Shown piece after piece: positions 38,077 to 46,431 of a stretch of DNA of 64,000 bases (position 1 is the stretch's first letter; each line of letters begins with the position of its first letter). The stretch is taken from positions 62,001 to 126,000 of the forward strand of contig NZ_RZRU01000004.1 in assembly GCF_003997495.1 (NCBI RefSeq), given 5' to 3'. Made by a program: the position numbers and the translations under genes. The DNA is from Mesorhizobium sp. M7A.F.Ca.US.008.03.1.1 (GTDB lineage: Bacteria; Pseudomonadota; Alphaproteobacteria; Rhizobiales; Rhizobiaceae). Under the pieces are notes generated by a model, which saw nothing but the letters and a program-made list of their open reading frames with translations, was not told where the DNA came from and did not search any database.

Positions 38077-39346
38077 GGGCCCTCTTTGCACTGTGTGGCG
38101 ACGGCTTTTTCGTCGCGCCGGGTATCGCAGCCTCGATTGCCTTTTTCATGACAGTCGGCAGCGCCTCGCCGGAAATCTCGTGAGCGAGCGACCAGAAATG
38201 CCCGTCGGGCGCATCACCTTTGATGTGAGCGTGAAAGACTTCGAGTTGGAGAGCGAAATGCGTGAAGACATGCGCTATGCGGCCCGCATGCCGCCAGCCG
38301 GCGGGAAAGGGCGCGGCCGCTTCCGTGGTTGCCCCATCGATCCGCGCGGTCCAGCCCGTCGTCGGCACCTCGGTCATGCCGCCGAGCAAGCCCTTCTCCG
38401 CCCGTTTGCGCAGAAGGATCGCGCCGTCGGCCCGCACGGCGACAAAGGCAGCGCCGTGCCGCTGCGGCTTGTCGGCCTTGGGCAGGCGCACCGGGAAGCG
38501 CTCGGGATCGCCTGAAAGGACGGCGTCGCAGTCTTCGCGCAGCGGGCACAGCATGCAGCGTGGCCGGCGTGGCGTGCAGATGGTGGCGCCGAGATCCATC
38601 ATCGCCTGGGCGAAGTCGCCGGGCCTTGTCCCAGGCACCATGCGCTCGACATGGGCGCGGATCTCGGGCTTGGCTTCGCTGAGCGGGGTTGTGATCGAAA
38701 ACAGCCGGGAGATGACGCGTTCGACATTGCCGTCGACAACCGCGGCGGGACGGTCGAAGGCAATCGCCGTGATGGCCGCCGACGTATAGGCGCCGATGCC
38801 GGGCAGTTCTCTCAAACCAATCTCCGTGTCGGGAAACCGGCCGCCACGCGCGGCCACAAGATCGGCACAGGCCTTGAGATTGCGGGCGCGGGAGTAGTAG
38901 CCGAGCCCGGCCCAGGCCTTCATCACGTCCTCGGTGGGCGCCGCGGCCAGCGCCTCGACATTGGGCCATTTCTCGACGAAAACCCGGAAATAAGCCTTCA
39001 CCGCTTCGACGGTGGTCTGCTGCAGCATGACCTCGGAGAGCCAGATGCGGTAGGGATCAGGTCGCACGCCGCGCGCATGCTCAATTGGTGTGATGCGCCA
39101 CGGCAACTCACGGTGATGCACATCGTACCAGCCGAGCAGGCGGGATGCGATATCGTCGCTGACACCGGATGCAGCTGTGCTGCTATCTCTGGATGCAGCT
39201 GTGCTGCTATCTCTGGATGCAGCTGTGCTGCTATCTCTGGATGCAGCTGTGCTGCTATCTCTGGATGCAGCTGTGCTGCTATCTCTGGATGCAGCTGTGC
39301 TGCTATCTTCGGAAGCGGTCTTGCGGGACTGGTCTGCTGATGCCAT
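38069..39346 (-). CDS. mutY: A/G-specific adenine DNA glycosylase with N-terminal repeat insert
   Basis: A 425-aa MutY that removes A mispaired with 8-oxoG. The core from residue about 62 is normal: LLGWYDVHHRELPWR, the helix-hairpin-helix ELPGIGAYTSAAITAIAF, the catalytic Asp in VVDGNVERVISR and the 4Fe-4S ligands CTPRRPRCMLCPLREDC (C-x6-C-x2-C-x5-C). The C-terminal NUDIX-like 8-oxoG-recognition domain follows (LRKRAEKGLLGGM). Residues 13-60 are an extraordinary Ser/Thr/Ala/Asp repeat (DSSTAAS repeated six times) from the minisatellite. No alternative in-frame Met lies between the repeats and the core, so the insert must be translated. It overlaps the downstream HAD gene by 8 bp. Confidence 0.93.
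   Translation of the reverse strand: MASADQSRKTASEDSSTAASRDSSTAASRDSSTAASRDSSTAASRDSSTAASRDSSTAASGVSDDIASRLLGWYDVHHRELPWRITPIEHARGVRPDPYRIWLSEVMLQQTTVEAVKAYFRVFVEKWPNVEALAAAPTEDVMKAWAGLGYYSRARNLKACADLVAARGGRFPDTEIGLRELPGIGAYTSAAITAIAFDRPAAVVDGNVERVISRLFSITTPLSEAKPEIRAHVERMVPGTRPGDFAQAMMDLGATICTPRRPRCMLCPLREDCDAVLSGDPERFPVRLPKADKPQRHGAAFVAVRADGAILLRKRAEKGLLGGMTEVPTTGWTARIDGATTEAAAPFPAGWRHAGRIAHVFTHFALQLEVFHAHIKGDAPDGHFWSLAHEISGEALPTVMKKAIEAAIPGATKKPSPHSAKRAHD
39168..39311. repeat. 24-bp tandem repeat, six copies, inside the mutY 5' end
   Basis: Six head-to-tail copies of a 24-bp unit fill 39168-39311. Copies 1-5 are identical (each begins GATGCAGCTGTGC and ends TATCTCTG) and the sixth ends TATCTTCG. 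Each unit encodes 8 residues of MutY on the minus strand (RDSSTAAS) and is also open on the plus strand (WMQLCCYL). A multiple-of-three unit keeps mutY in frame whatever the copy number. It is followed on the + strand by the DUF721 gene. Confidence 0.97.
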
Positions 39347-39399
39347 TGATCTTGTATTGGCCTGGCCGGTATCTGCTGGGTCGTCGCTGGAGGACGTAC

Positions 39400-39900
39400 A
39401 TGGCAGGGAGAACGCCCTACGGCAATCCCGTCCCGGTCAGCGATCTCGCGACCAGGATTCTCGATCCGGTGCTGCGCAAGCGGGCCGGTATTTCGATCGG
39501 CCTCGTCCAGTCATGGGACGAGATCGCCGGCCCACGGCTGGCCAGCCACTCGCGCCCCGAAAAAATCCAGTGGCCGCGCCGTATGCATGAGGACGATCCG
39601 TTCGAGCCGGCCGTACTGGTCATTGCCTGCGAAGGCATGGCGGCACTGCATCTGCAGCATGAGACGGGCGAGATCATCAACCGGGTCAACGCCTTCCTCG
39701 GTTTCACCGCCATCAACCGTATCAGGATCCTGCAGAAGCCGGTGACAGCCGACAAAGGAAGGCGCAAACCGGCCCTGAGACCGCTGACGGCGGCTGAGAA
39801 GACGAAGTTGTCGGGAACTGTCGGCTTGGTCGATAATGATGGACTGCGCGCCTCGCTGGAGAAACTTGGCGCGACCATTATTGGGGAGAGAAAATCATAG
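39400..39900 (+). CDS. DUF721 (DciA-like) family protein
   Basis: A 166-aa protein with an N-terminal DUF721 domain: PVLRKRAGISIGLVQSWDEIAGPRLASHSRPEKIQW (seen in parts) and VLVIACEGMAALHLQHETGEIINRVNAF in part. The family includes DciA, which loads the replicative helicase. The C-terminal half is basic. The ATG at 39400 follows GGAGG at a good distance. The frame stays open upstream through the mutY minisatellite to 39169, giving a spurious longer version. mutY and this gene diverge from a gap of only 53 bp. Confidence 0.85.
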   Translation: MAGRTPYGNPVPVSDLATRILDPVLRKRAGISIGLVQSWDEIAGPRLASHSRPEKIQWPRRMHEDDPFEPAVLVIACEGMAALHLQHETGEIINRVNAFLGFTAINRIRILQKPVTADKGRRKPALRPLTAAEKTKLSGTVGLVDNDGLRASLEKLGATIIGERKS

Positions 39901-40063
39901 ACGTCTCGAAGAAAGTCATGGATTCGTCGTCAATATCTCGCATTCGTGATCGCCCTTGTCAGGTTTCGCGATTGGATTGGGGATCGAGATGCCTTAATTC
40001 GCGCCAACTCTCGCCTTTTCGTGCCTTTGCATTGCAAAATCCAACCCTTGTCAGGTGATTCGT

Positions 40064-40807
40064 ATGAACCGTCCCCCGTTTGGCCAAAGCTTGTCTCGCA
40101 GAAACCTCCTGTCTTCGCTGGCCGCCATTCCTGCGGTGGCCCTGCTCGCCGCCTGCAGCGACTCTGGCGAGGAGGCGAAGGCCGCGGATGTGAAGCCTGC
40201 GGCACCGGCCGCCCCCGCGAAGCCGGCCACGCCGGCCGCTGCTACCGTGCCTGAGGCCCAGGGCACCGTGGATGTGGCGGAACTGATGAAGCCGGGTGCG
40301 CTGCCCGACAAGCAGCTTGGCAAGGACGACGCCAAGGTCACCATCGTCGAATACGCCTCGATGACCTGCCCACACTGCGCGCATTTCGCCGAGACCACCT
40401 TTCCGGACCTGAAGACCAAGTACATCGACACCGGCAAGGTCCGCTACATCCTGCGCGAATTCCCGTTCGATCCGAGCGCCGAAGCCGGTTTTATGCTGGC
40501 GCGCTGCGCCAAGGATAACTATTACCCCATGGTCGACGTCCTGTTCAGGCAGCAGGCGAACTGGGTTGGCGTCCAGAATACCAAGGATGCGCTGCTGCAA
40601 ATCTCGAAGCTCGCCGGTTTTACACAGGAGTCGTTCGAGGCCTGCTTGACGGATCAGAAACTTCTGGACGATGTGAGATCGGTCCAAAAGCGCGGCGCCA
40701 ATGAATTCAAGGTCGACTCGACACCGACCTTCTTCATCAACGGTAAGACCTACAAGGGGGCGATGTCGATTGAGGAAATGTCGGCCATCATCGACCCTCT
40801 GCTCTGA
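40064..40807 (+). CDS. DsbA-like thioredoxin-fold lipoprotein
   Basis: A 247-aa exported thiol-disulfide protein. The signal (SLSRRNLLSSLAAIPAVALLAACS) combines a twin-arginine-like SRRNLL and a lipobox LAAC. It is followed by a Pro/Ala/Lys linker and a thioredoxin_4/DsbA domain with the active site YASMTCPHCAHFAETTFP (CPHC) and the cis-Pro region DSTPTFFINGKTYKG. It probably introduces or isomerises disulfides in the periplasm. DUF721-DsbA-smc is a well-known rhizobial order. Start chosen at 40064 for AGGTG upstream; GTG at 40055 is an alternative. Confidence 0.92.
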   Translation: MNRPPFGQSLSRRNLLSSLAAIPAVALLAACSDSGEEAKAADVKPAAPAAPAKPATPAAATVPEAQGTVDVAELMKPGALPDKQLGKDDAKVTIVEYASMTCPHCAHFAETTFPDLKTKYIDTGKVRYILREFPFDPSAEAGFMLARCAKDNYYPMVDVLFRQQANWVGVQNTKDALLQISKLAGFTQESFEACLTDQKLLDDVRSVQKRGANEFKVDSTPTFFINGKTYKGAMSIEEMSAIIDPLL

Positions 40808-40912
40808 CGTCCAGTCAGCCCTGAGGCGGCGGCGCTTCGGCGTGCGCGGCTTCTTGTCGTGCCGCGAATTCCTTTCGCAAAACCACGGAGATCCGCTTAG
40901 TGGGCGGCGCGA

Positions 40913-43900
40913 ATGAAGTTTTCGCGCCTTCGCCTCCTCGGTTTCAAGTCCTTCGTCGAGCCCGGCGAGTTCGTCATCGAACGCGGCCTGACCGGCATTG
41001 TCGGGCCGAACGGCTGCGGCAAGTCGAACCTGGTCGAGGCGCTGCGCTGGGTGATGGGCGAAAGCTCCTACAAGAACATGCGCGCGTCCGGCATGGACGA
41101 CGTCATCTTTTCCGGCTCGGGCACTCGGCCCGCCCGCAACACCGCCGAAGTCACGCTTTTCCTCGACAACAGTGACCGCTCGGCGCCCGCTGCCTTCAAC
41201 GATGCGGATGAACTGCAGGTGTCGCGCCGCATCGAGCGCGAGGCAGGCTCGCTCTACCGCATCAACGGCAAGGAAGCGCGCGCCAAGGACGTGCAGCTTC
41301 TGTTCGCCGACCAGTCGACCGGCGCGCGTTCGCCGTCGATGGTCGGCCAGGGCCGCATCGGCGAACTTATCCAGGCCAAGCCGCAGGCACGCCGCGCGCT
41401 GCTCGAAGAGGCGGCAGGCATTTCCGGCCTGCACACCCGCCGCCACGAGGCAGAACTGCGGCTGAAGGCGGCCGAGCAGAACCTCGAACGACTGGACGAC
41501 GTCGTCGGAGAGTTGGAAAGCCAGATCGAAAGCCTGAAGCGCCAGGCGCGCCAGGCCTCGCGCTTCAAGAACCTGTCGGCCGATATCCGCAAGGCCGAAG
41601 CAACGCTCTTGCACCTGCGCTGGACGCTGGCCAAGACCCAGGAAGGCGAGGCGCGTTCGGCGCTGGCGGTTGCAACAGCCCTTGTCGGCGACCGCGCCGC
41701 AGCCCAGATGGCCGCCGCCAGGGAGCAAGGCATCGGCGCTCATAGGCTGCCGGACCTGCGCGACGCGGAAGCAGCCGCCGCCGCTGCCTTCCAGCGCCTG
41801 TCGATCGCCAAGTCGCAGATCGAAGAGGAAGCCGGCCGCATCCGCGCTCGCCAGAGCGAACTCGAGCGCCGGCTGCAACAGCTCGACGGCGATATCGCGC
41901 GTGAAGAGCGCATGGTGCGCGACAATGCGGACATTCTAGAGCGCCTGCGCACCGAAGAGGCGGCCCTCAATTCGGAAAATGCTGGTGCCGCCGAGCGCGA
42001 GGCCACGACCCGCGCTGCTTTCGAACAGGCTGCATCGACGCTTTCAAAAAGCGAAGCCAAACTCGCCGCGCTGACCGCGGAACGGGCAGAGGCTGCCGCC
42101 TCGCGCAACCAGATCGAGCGGACGCTGCGCGACACCGCAGAGCGCCGCGACCGTTTCGCGCGTCAGCTTGCCGATGTCGACCGGGAATTGTCGGAGATAC
42201 TCTCCAAGGTCGCTGGCCTGCCCGATCCGGCCGAGAAGCGCGTGCTGGTCGAACAAGCCATGGCGCTGCTGGAGGAGGCCGAGGCTGCCGTGTCCGAGGC
42301 CGAGCAGTCGGTCATCGATGCCCGCGCTACCGAAAGCGCTGCTCGGCCACCGCTTCAGGATGCCAGGGCCGAGCTGGCACGGATCGAAACCGAAGCGCGC
42401 ACGCTGGCTAAAATCCTGAATGCCGCCAGCGGCGATCTCTTCCCGGCCGTGCTGGAACAGATCAGCGTCGATCGCGGTTTCGAAACGGCGCTGGGTGCGG
42501 CCCTTGGCGAAGACCTCGACGTGCCGCTCGACCGCAGCGCGCCGGTGCATTGGGGCGAAAGCGCGATCCAGCCCGGCGACGCGGCTTTGCCGGAGGGCGT
42601 CAAAAGCCTGGCCAGCTTGGTCCACGCGCCGGCACAGCTCGCCCGCCGCCTGGCGCAGATCGGTATCGTCGATGTCGTCGGCGACGGCCGCCGGTTGCAG
42701 CCGCTGCTTGCTCCCGGCCAGCGGCTGGTCAGCCGCGAGGGCGCGCTCTGGCGCTGGGATGGCTTTACCGCCAGCGCCGACGCACCGACCGCCGCGGCAC
42801 AAAGGCTGGCGCAGAAGAACCGGCTGGCTGAGCTCGATGCCGAGGCGATACAGGCGACGCTCGTCCTGCGCCAGGCCGAAGAGGCGCTGGGAGAGGCCGA
42901 ACAGGCACTTCGCCTGGCAAGCGAGGCCGAGCGCAACACGCGTCAGGCCGGTCGTGACGCACAGCATCGGCTGGACGCTGCCCGCAATGCGCTGGCCGAG
43001 GCCGAGAGGGCCGGCGGCGAATTGCAGAGCCGGCGGGCTGCACTCGACGAAGCCCGCGCGCGCATCGTCGACAGCCATGAGGAAACCTCGGCGGCCTTGG
43101 CCGAGGCGGAAATGCTGCTGCAGGACGCGCCCGATCTTGGCGATCTGCAATTGCAGCTCGAACAGTCCTCGGCCAATGTCGCCCGCGACCGTGCCGCGCT
43201 TGCCGATGCGCGTGCGGTGCACGAGGGGCTGCGGCGCGAAGCCGAGGCGCGCGCGCGCCGGCTCGATGCCATTGGCGCCGAGCGCAGCAACTGGCTGGAG
43301 CGCGCCGAAAACGCCTCGACGCAGATCGCATCGCTTGGCGAACGCAAGGCCGAAGCCGAGGCCGAACGCGAGCGGTTGGCCGATGCTCCCGATGAAATCG
43401 ACGCCAAGCGGCGTGCCTTGCTGTCGCAACTCACCGAGGCCGAGACCTTGCGCAAGGCGGCGGCCGACCGTCTGCAGGAAGCGGAGAACCGGCAATCCGA
43501 ACTGGACAAGGCCGCCACCGGCGCCATCCAGTTCCTGGCCGAGGCGCGCGAGACCCGCGTTCGCGCCGAAGAGCGGCTGACCGCGGCCGACGAACGCCGG
43601 CTGGAGGTCGAGGCGCGCATCCAGGAGACGCTGAACACACCACCGCATCTGGTTATTCGCCATACCGGTCTTGAGGCTGACAGCCCGATCCCTGAGATGG
43701 CCGAGATCGAGCGTCAGCTGGATCGGCTGAAGATCGAGCGCGAACGGCTCGGCGCCGTCAATCTACGCGCCGAGGAGGAGCAGAAGGAGCTATCCGACCG
43801 GCTGGAGGCGATCGTCTCCGAGCGCGAGGACATCATCGAGGCGATCCGCAAGCTCAGGCAGGCGATCCAGAGCCTAAACCGCGAAGGCCGTGAGCGTTTG

Positions 43901-44374
43901 CTGGCCGCCTTCGACGTCGTCAACGGCCATTTCCAGCGGCTGTTCTCGCATCTGTTCGGCGGCGGCACGGCGGAATTGCAGCTGATCGAGTCTGACGATC
44001 CGCTCGAGGCCGGCCTCGAAATCCTGGCCCGCCCGCCCGGCAAGAAGCCGCAGACCATGACGCTGCTGTCGGGCGGCGAGCAGGCGTTGACGGCGATGTC
44101 GCTGATCTTCGCGGTGTTCCTGACCAACCCGGCGCCGATCTGCGTGCTCGACGAAGTCGACGCGCCGCTCGACGACCACAATGTCGAGCGCTTCTGCAAC
44201 CTCATGGACGAAATGGCCGCCACCACCGAGACGCGCTTCGTCATCATCACCCACAACCCGATCACCATGGCGCGCATGAACCGGCTGTTCGGCGTGACCA
44301 TGGCCGAACAGGGCGTCAGCCAACTGGTGTCGGTCGACCTGCAGGCGGCCGAAGCGATGCGCGAGGCAAGCTGA
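40913..44374 (+). CDS. smc: Chromosome segregation protein SMC
   Basis: A 1153-aa SMC ATPase. Walker A is GIVGPNGCGKSNLVEALRWVMGE at the N-terminus (seen in part), followed by a long coiled coil, a central hinge (near residues 510-620, LPEGVKSLASLVHAPAQLARRL) and a second coiled coil. The C-terminal head has the ABC signature LLSGGEQALTAMSL and Walker B PICVLDEVDAPLDDHN. It forms the condensin-like complex with ScpAB; no scp genes are here. The gene has 60-70% GC-type codon use and makes long antisense open frames. Length is normal for alphaproteobacterial SMC. Confidence 0.97.
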   Translation: MKFSRLRLLGFKSFVEPGEFVIERGLTGIVGPNGCGKSNLVEALRWVMGESSYKNMRASGMDDVIFSGSGTRPARNTAEVTLFLDNSDRSAPAAFNDADELQVSRRIEREAGSLYRINGKEARAKDVQLLFADQSTGARSPSMVGQGRIGELIQAKPQARRALLEEAAGISGLHTRRHEAELRLKAAEQNLERLDDVVGELESQIESLKRQARQASRFKNLSADIRKAEATLLHLRWTLAKTQEGEARSALAVATALVGDRAAAQMAAAREQGIGAHRLPDLRDAEAAAAAAFQRLSIAKSQIEEEAGRIRARQSELERRLQQLDGDIAREERMVRDNADILERLRTEEAALNSENAGAAEREATTRAAFEQAASTLSKSEAKLAALTAERAEAAASRNQIERTLRDTAERRDRFARQLADVDRELSEILSKVAGLPDPAEKRVLVEQAMALLEEAEAAVSEAEQSVIDARATESAARPPLQDARAELARIETEARTLAKILNAASGDLFPAVLEQISVDRGFETALGAALGEDLDVPLDRSAPVHWGESAIQPGDAALPEGVKSLASLVHAPAQLARRLAQIGIVDVVGDGRRLQPLLAPGQRLVSREGALWRWDGFTASADAPTAAAQRLAQKNRLAELDAEAIQATLVLRQAEEALGEAEQALRLASEAERNTRQAGRDAQHRLDAARNALAEAERAGGELQSRRAALDEARARIVDSHEETSAALAEAEMLLQDAPDLGDLQLQLEQSSANVARDRAALADARAVHEGLRREAEARARRLDAIGAERSNWLERAENASTQIASLGERKAEAEAERERLADAPDEIDAKRRALLSQLTEAETLRKAAADRLQEAENRQSELDKAATGAIQFLAEARETRVRAEERLTAADERRLEVEARIQETLNTPPHLVIRHTGLEADSPIPEMAEIERQLDRLKIERERLGAVNLRAEEEQKELSDRLEAIVSEREDIIEAIRKLRQAIQSLNREGRERLLAAFDVVNGHFQRLFSHLFGGGTAELQLIESDDPLEAGLEILARPPGKKPQTMTLLSGGEQALTAMSLIFAVFLTNPAPICVLDEVDAPLDDHNVERFCNLMDEMAATTETRFVIITHNPITMARMNRLFGVTMAEQGVSQLVSVDLQAAEAMREAS

Positions 44375-44457
44375 TCCGGTTCGCTTGGCTGCGAAGTGGT
44401 TGCTGTGTGCAATTCAGAAAAGATGTGGAGACAGTTTTCCGCTCGACAAACAAAAAG

Positions 44458-44625
44458 TCAGAGCGGAGGACTGCGTTTGTGCGAATGATGTTTGGCCGAG
44501 GACCAGACGAAATAGAGGGAGCCCAGTTTCAGCACAGGCACCCTGCGATCCCGCTCGCGATCACGCAGTTCGCGATAGGTCTTCACCTTCAGTGTGCCCG
44601 CCGGCAATCTGATTCGCAAAGCCAT
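44458..44625 (-). CDS. Small hypothetical protein, paralogue A of a tandem pair
   Basis: A 55-aa gene beginning MALRIRLPAGTLKVK and continuing with YRELRDRERDRRVPV then LYFVWSSAKHH. I do not recognise the family. It is a close relative of the gene at 44707-44853 on the same strand: both share M-x(1-2)-K/R-IR-x-P-x-G-x-LKVK-x(3)-ELR-x-RE-x(4)-VPV. That shared pattern over about 35 residues with no shared DNA repeat is strong evidence that both are translated. Highly basic, no membrane segment. The Shine-Dalgarno signal is weak. A role in nucleic-acid binding is possible but unproven. Confidence 0.62.
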   Translation of the reverse strand: MALRIRLPAGTLKVKTYRELRDRERDRRVPVLKLGSLYFVWSSAKHHSHKRSPPL

Positions 44626-44706
44626 GATGCATAGAGCTTACGTGCTTTCTCCAGTCGATGGGAGGTTCATTTCAAGCTCCTCGTCGGTATTCGATCTCTT
44701 GGAGGG

Positions 44707-44853
44707 TCAATCAGGAATTGTACTGGGCCACCAGGTGACGAAATATTTGCCGAACTGCCAGACTGGGACTTCGCCCTTGTGCTCGCGCCGCCGCAACTCA
44801 TGACGTTGCTTGACCTTCAACACACCGCGCGGAAACCTGATCTTGGTCGTCAT
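44707..44853 (-). CDS. Small hypothetical protein, paralogue B of a tandem pair
   Basis: A 48-aa gene starting MTTKIRFPRGVLKVK and continuing with ELRRREHKGEVPV and FGKYFVTWWPS. It lies 81 bp upstream of its paralogue at 44458-44625 on the same strand. It has a plausible ribosome-binding site (TGAGGGCCG before ATG). Both are basic, about 50 aa and unrecognised. Their pairing with divergent C-termini suggests old tandem duplication. The surroundings are an accessory region after smc. Confidence 0.6.
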   Translation of the reverse strand: MTTKIRFPRGVLKVKQRHELRRREHKGEVPVWQFGKYFVTWWPSTIPD

Positions 44854-45037
44854 CGGCCCTCAATACTGATGGCGCGCTTCCTGGGTGCCGCGCCCGAAGC
44901 TTCATCTGTCCGGCCAAGTCAGAAAAAAACGCCCACTCTCGGATCGGATCGTTGCAATCCGATTTCGCCAAGTCAATGGAGCCAAGGGCGAACTCCTGTG
45001 GCTATCGGCGCGGTGCACATCAGGCTTGAGAGCAGGC
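44854..45037. other. Short non-coding gap
   Basis: This 184-bp stretch lies between the small tandem pair and the VanZ-like gene. I see no gene, RNA or strong hairpin in it. It should contain the promoter of the small pair. Confidence 0.3.
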
Positions 45038-45406
45038 TCAGCCTCTGTGCCGCAAGATCCAGTTCACACATATCGCGGTCGCCAGACCGCATGCGATGCC
45101 GGCGCAATCGGCAACCCAGTCGAGCACATCCAGATCGCGCCGTATCAGCGCCGTGCCCTGGAGGACCTCGATCGCCGCTCCAACCATGGCGAGGAAGACG
45201 ATCAGCCTCACCTTGCGATCGGGCCAGCCGAGCCCTCCAAGGAAAGTCATGACGGCAAAGGCGCTGGCATGGTTCAGCTTGTCGTACCGGAAACCGATAT
45301 CGATCCCGTACTCCTTAAGTCGGGGTATAGGCAGCAGTGCAAGGACAAGAACAGCGACAAGCGTGCCGAAAAAAGCGATCCGTTCGGCGGCTGGATAAAA
45401 TCTCAT
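45038..45406 (-). CDS. VanZ-like membrane protein
   Basis: A 122-aa protein with about three to four transmembrane segments (RIAFFGTLVAVLVLALLPIP, HASAFAVMTFLGGLGW, LIVFLAMVGAAIEVLQG, DCAGIACGLATAICVNWIL). The VanZ-family pattern is seen in YDKLNHASAFAV, AAIEVLQG and RDLDVLDWVADCAGIACG. VanZ gives low-level teicoplanin resistance in enterococci; bacterial homologues mostly have unknown functions. It sits just before a surface-glycan group of genes on the same strand (68 bp from the oxygenase). Confidence 0.82.
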   Translation of the reverse strand: MRFYPAAERIAFFGTLVAVLVLALLPIPRLKEYGIDIGFRYDKLNHASAFAVMTFLGGLGWPDRKVRLIVFLAMVGAAIEVLQGTALIRRDLDVLDWVADCAGIACGLATAICVNWILRHRG

Positions 45407-45473
45407 TCTGCTCCAATCTTTGCTTGGCCGCCGGGAGGGTCGAGGCTGAAACTCGGGTCGACGGTGTTGTATT

Positions 45474-46355
45474 TCAAAGCCGCAGTTTTTGCTTGAGCCT
45501 TTTCAGCCAGGTCTGTTCCGCTTCATCCTGGTCTTGATGCGCCGGGACATAGCGCGGCCGTATCTTTTTTCCTTTGATGTAGAATGGCTTTTCGACTTCT
45601 CCAACCAGGTTGACGAAAAGCCGGGATTTGTTGGTGGGTTGGCGGACTGTGACGCCGTGGACCGATTCAATCGAATTGATGAACAATACCAACAGGTTCC
45701 TGTCGTACTTAACGGTTTCAACGCACTCCAAGTGGCTATCGTCGACATAGGCATCATTAAACAGCGCGGTTTTGTCTTCCAGGGTGACATACCTGGATTT
45801 AAAACGACTGATTGTCAGGTCCCCACCAACGGCGTCGTAGTCTGCCGGTCTCATATAAAACAGGCCAGAAAATAGTTTGTCGCCATAATCGACGTGGCTT
45901 GTCCGTACCGAACCAGCATTGGTTACCGGCGTGTTCCCGCTGAGCATGGCATCCATCAGGATATCATGGGTGCCATACGTGTCACTAAACCGGACACCCG
46001 CTTTCAGACTCTTGAGCTGTTCATACGTCGGGTAATAATCCGGATACTGCCTGTGAACATCGTCGTAGAAAAGGTCGGCGATTTCATCGAAAAATGCCTG
46101 AGATGCATGGTACGCGATAAAATCGCGCCATACTTGCGGCACGGCTTCGTTCGACCGAACTCGGTGAGCCTCATAATCCCACCTGGTGTTGTTGTTGCGG
46201 GTATCGACCCCGAGCGTTTCCGGAGTGGGGAACGTGTCGGCTAGTTTCTGGTAGAGATTTTCGGGAAGTGCGTCGCGCAGGATGATGTGTGGAAACGGCT
46301 CTGATCGTACGTCGGTCCTGGTGGCACGCTGAAGGACTGAGAGCTGATTTGACAT
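45474..46355 (-). CDS. 2-oxoglutarate/Fe(II)-dependent oxygenase (prolyl-4-hydroxylase-like)
   Basis: A 293-aa double-stranded beta-helix oxygenase. Predicted Fe ligands are H and D in RTSHVDYGDKLFSGL and the later H in SIESVHGVTVRQP, with the 2-oxoglutarate-binding Arg in NKSRLFVNLVG. The N-terminus has PFPHIILRDALPENLYQKLADTFP. It resembles bacterial oxygenases found in polysaccharide gene clusters. The substrate is unknown. It is followed on the same strand by the polysialyltransferase-like gene upstream; the region is AT-richer than the core genome. Confidence 0.8.
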   Translation of the reverse strand: MSNQLSVLQRATRTDVRSEPFPHIILRDALPENLYQKLADTFPTPETLGVDTRNNNTRWDYEAHRVRSNEAVPQVWRDFIAYHASQAFFDEIADLFYDDVHRQYPDYYPTYEQLKSLKAGVRFSDTYGTHDILMDAMLSGNTPVTNAGSVRTSHVDYGDKLFSGLFYMRPADYDAVGGDLTISRFKSRYVTLEDKTALFNDAYVDDSHLECVETVKYDRNLLVLFINSIESVHGVTVRQPTNKSRLFVNLVGEVEKPFYIKGKKIRPRYVPAHQDQDEAEQTWLKRLKQKLRL

Positions 46356-46431
46356 CGATGGTACCCCAGATCGGGTTGTCTGAGTTTGGGCTCAGAGAGG
46401 ATCGTGTTCAGCCTGTTCGGGATGCCGCCTT

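Noticed and set aside
39169..39399. Upstream extension of DUF721 through the minisatellite (MQLCCYLW repeats)
   Set aside because: The repeated frame is the complement of mutY coding; the real start at 39400 has a ribosome-binding site and begins the conserved domain.
39959..41878. 639-codon minus-strand open frame across the DsbA-like gene and the start of smc
   Set aside because: Antisense to two clear genes, with no motif of its own.
42044..43663. 539-codon minus-strand open frame opposite smc
   Set aside because: Shadow of the smc coiled-coil coding; composition-driven.
44639..44671. 10-codon leader-like frame (minus strand) with GAGGAG before paralogue A of the small pair
   Set aside because: Too short to judge and not repeated upstream of paralogue B; could be chance.
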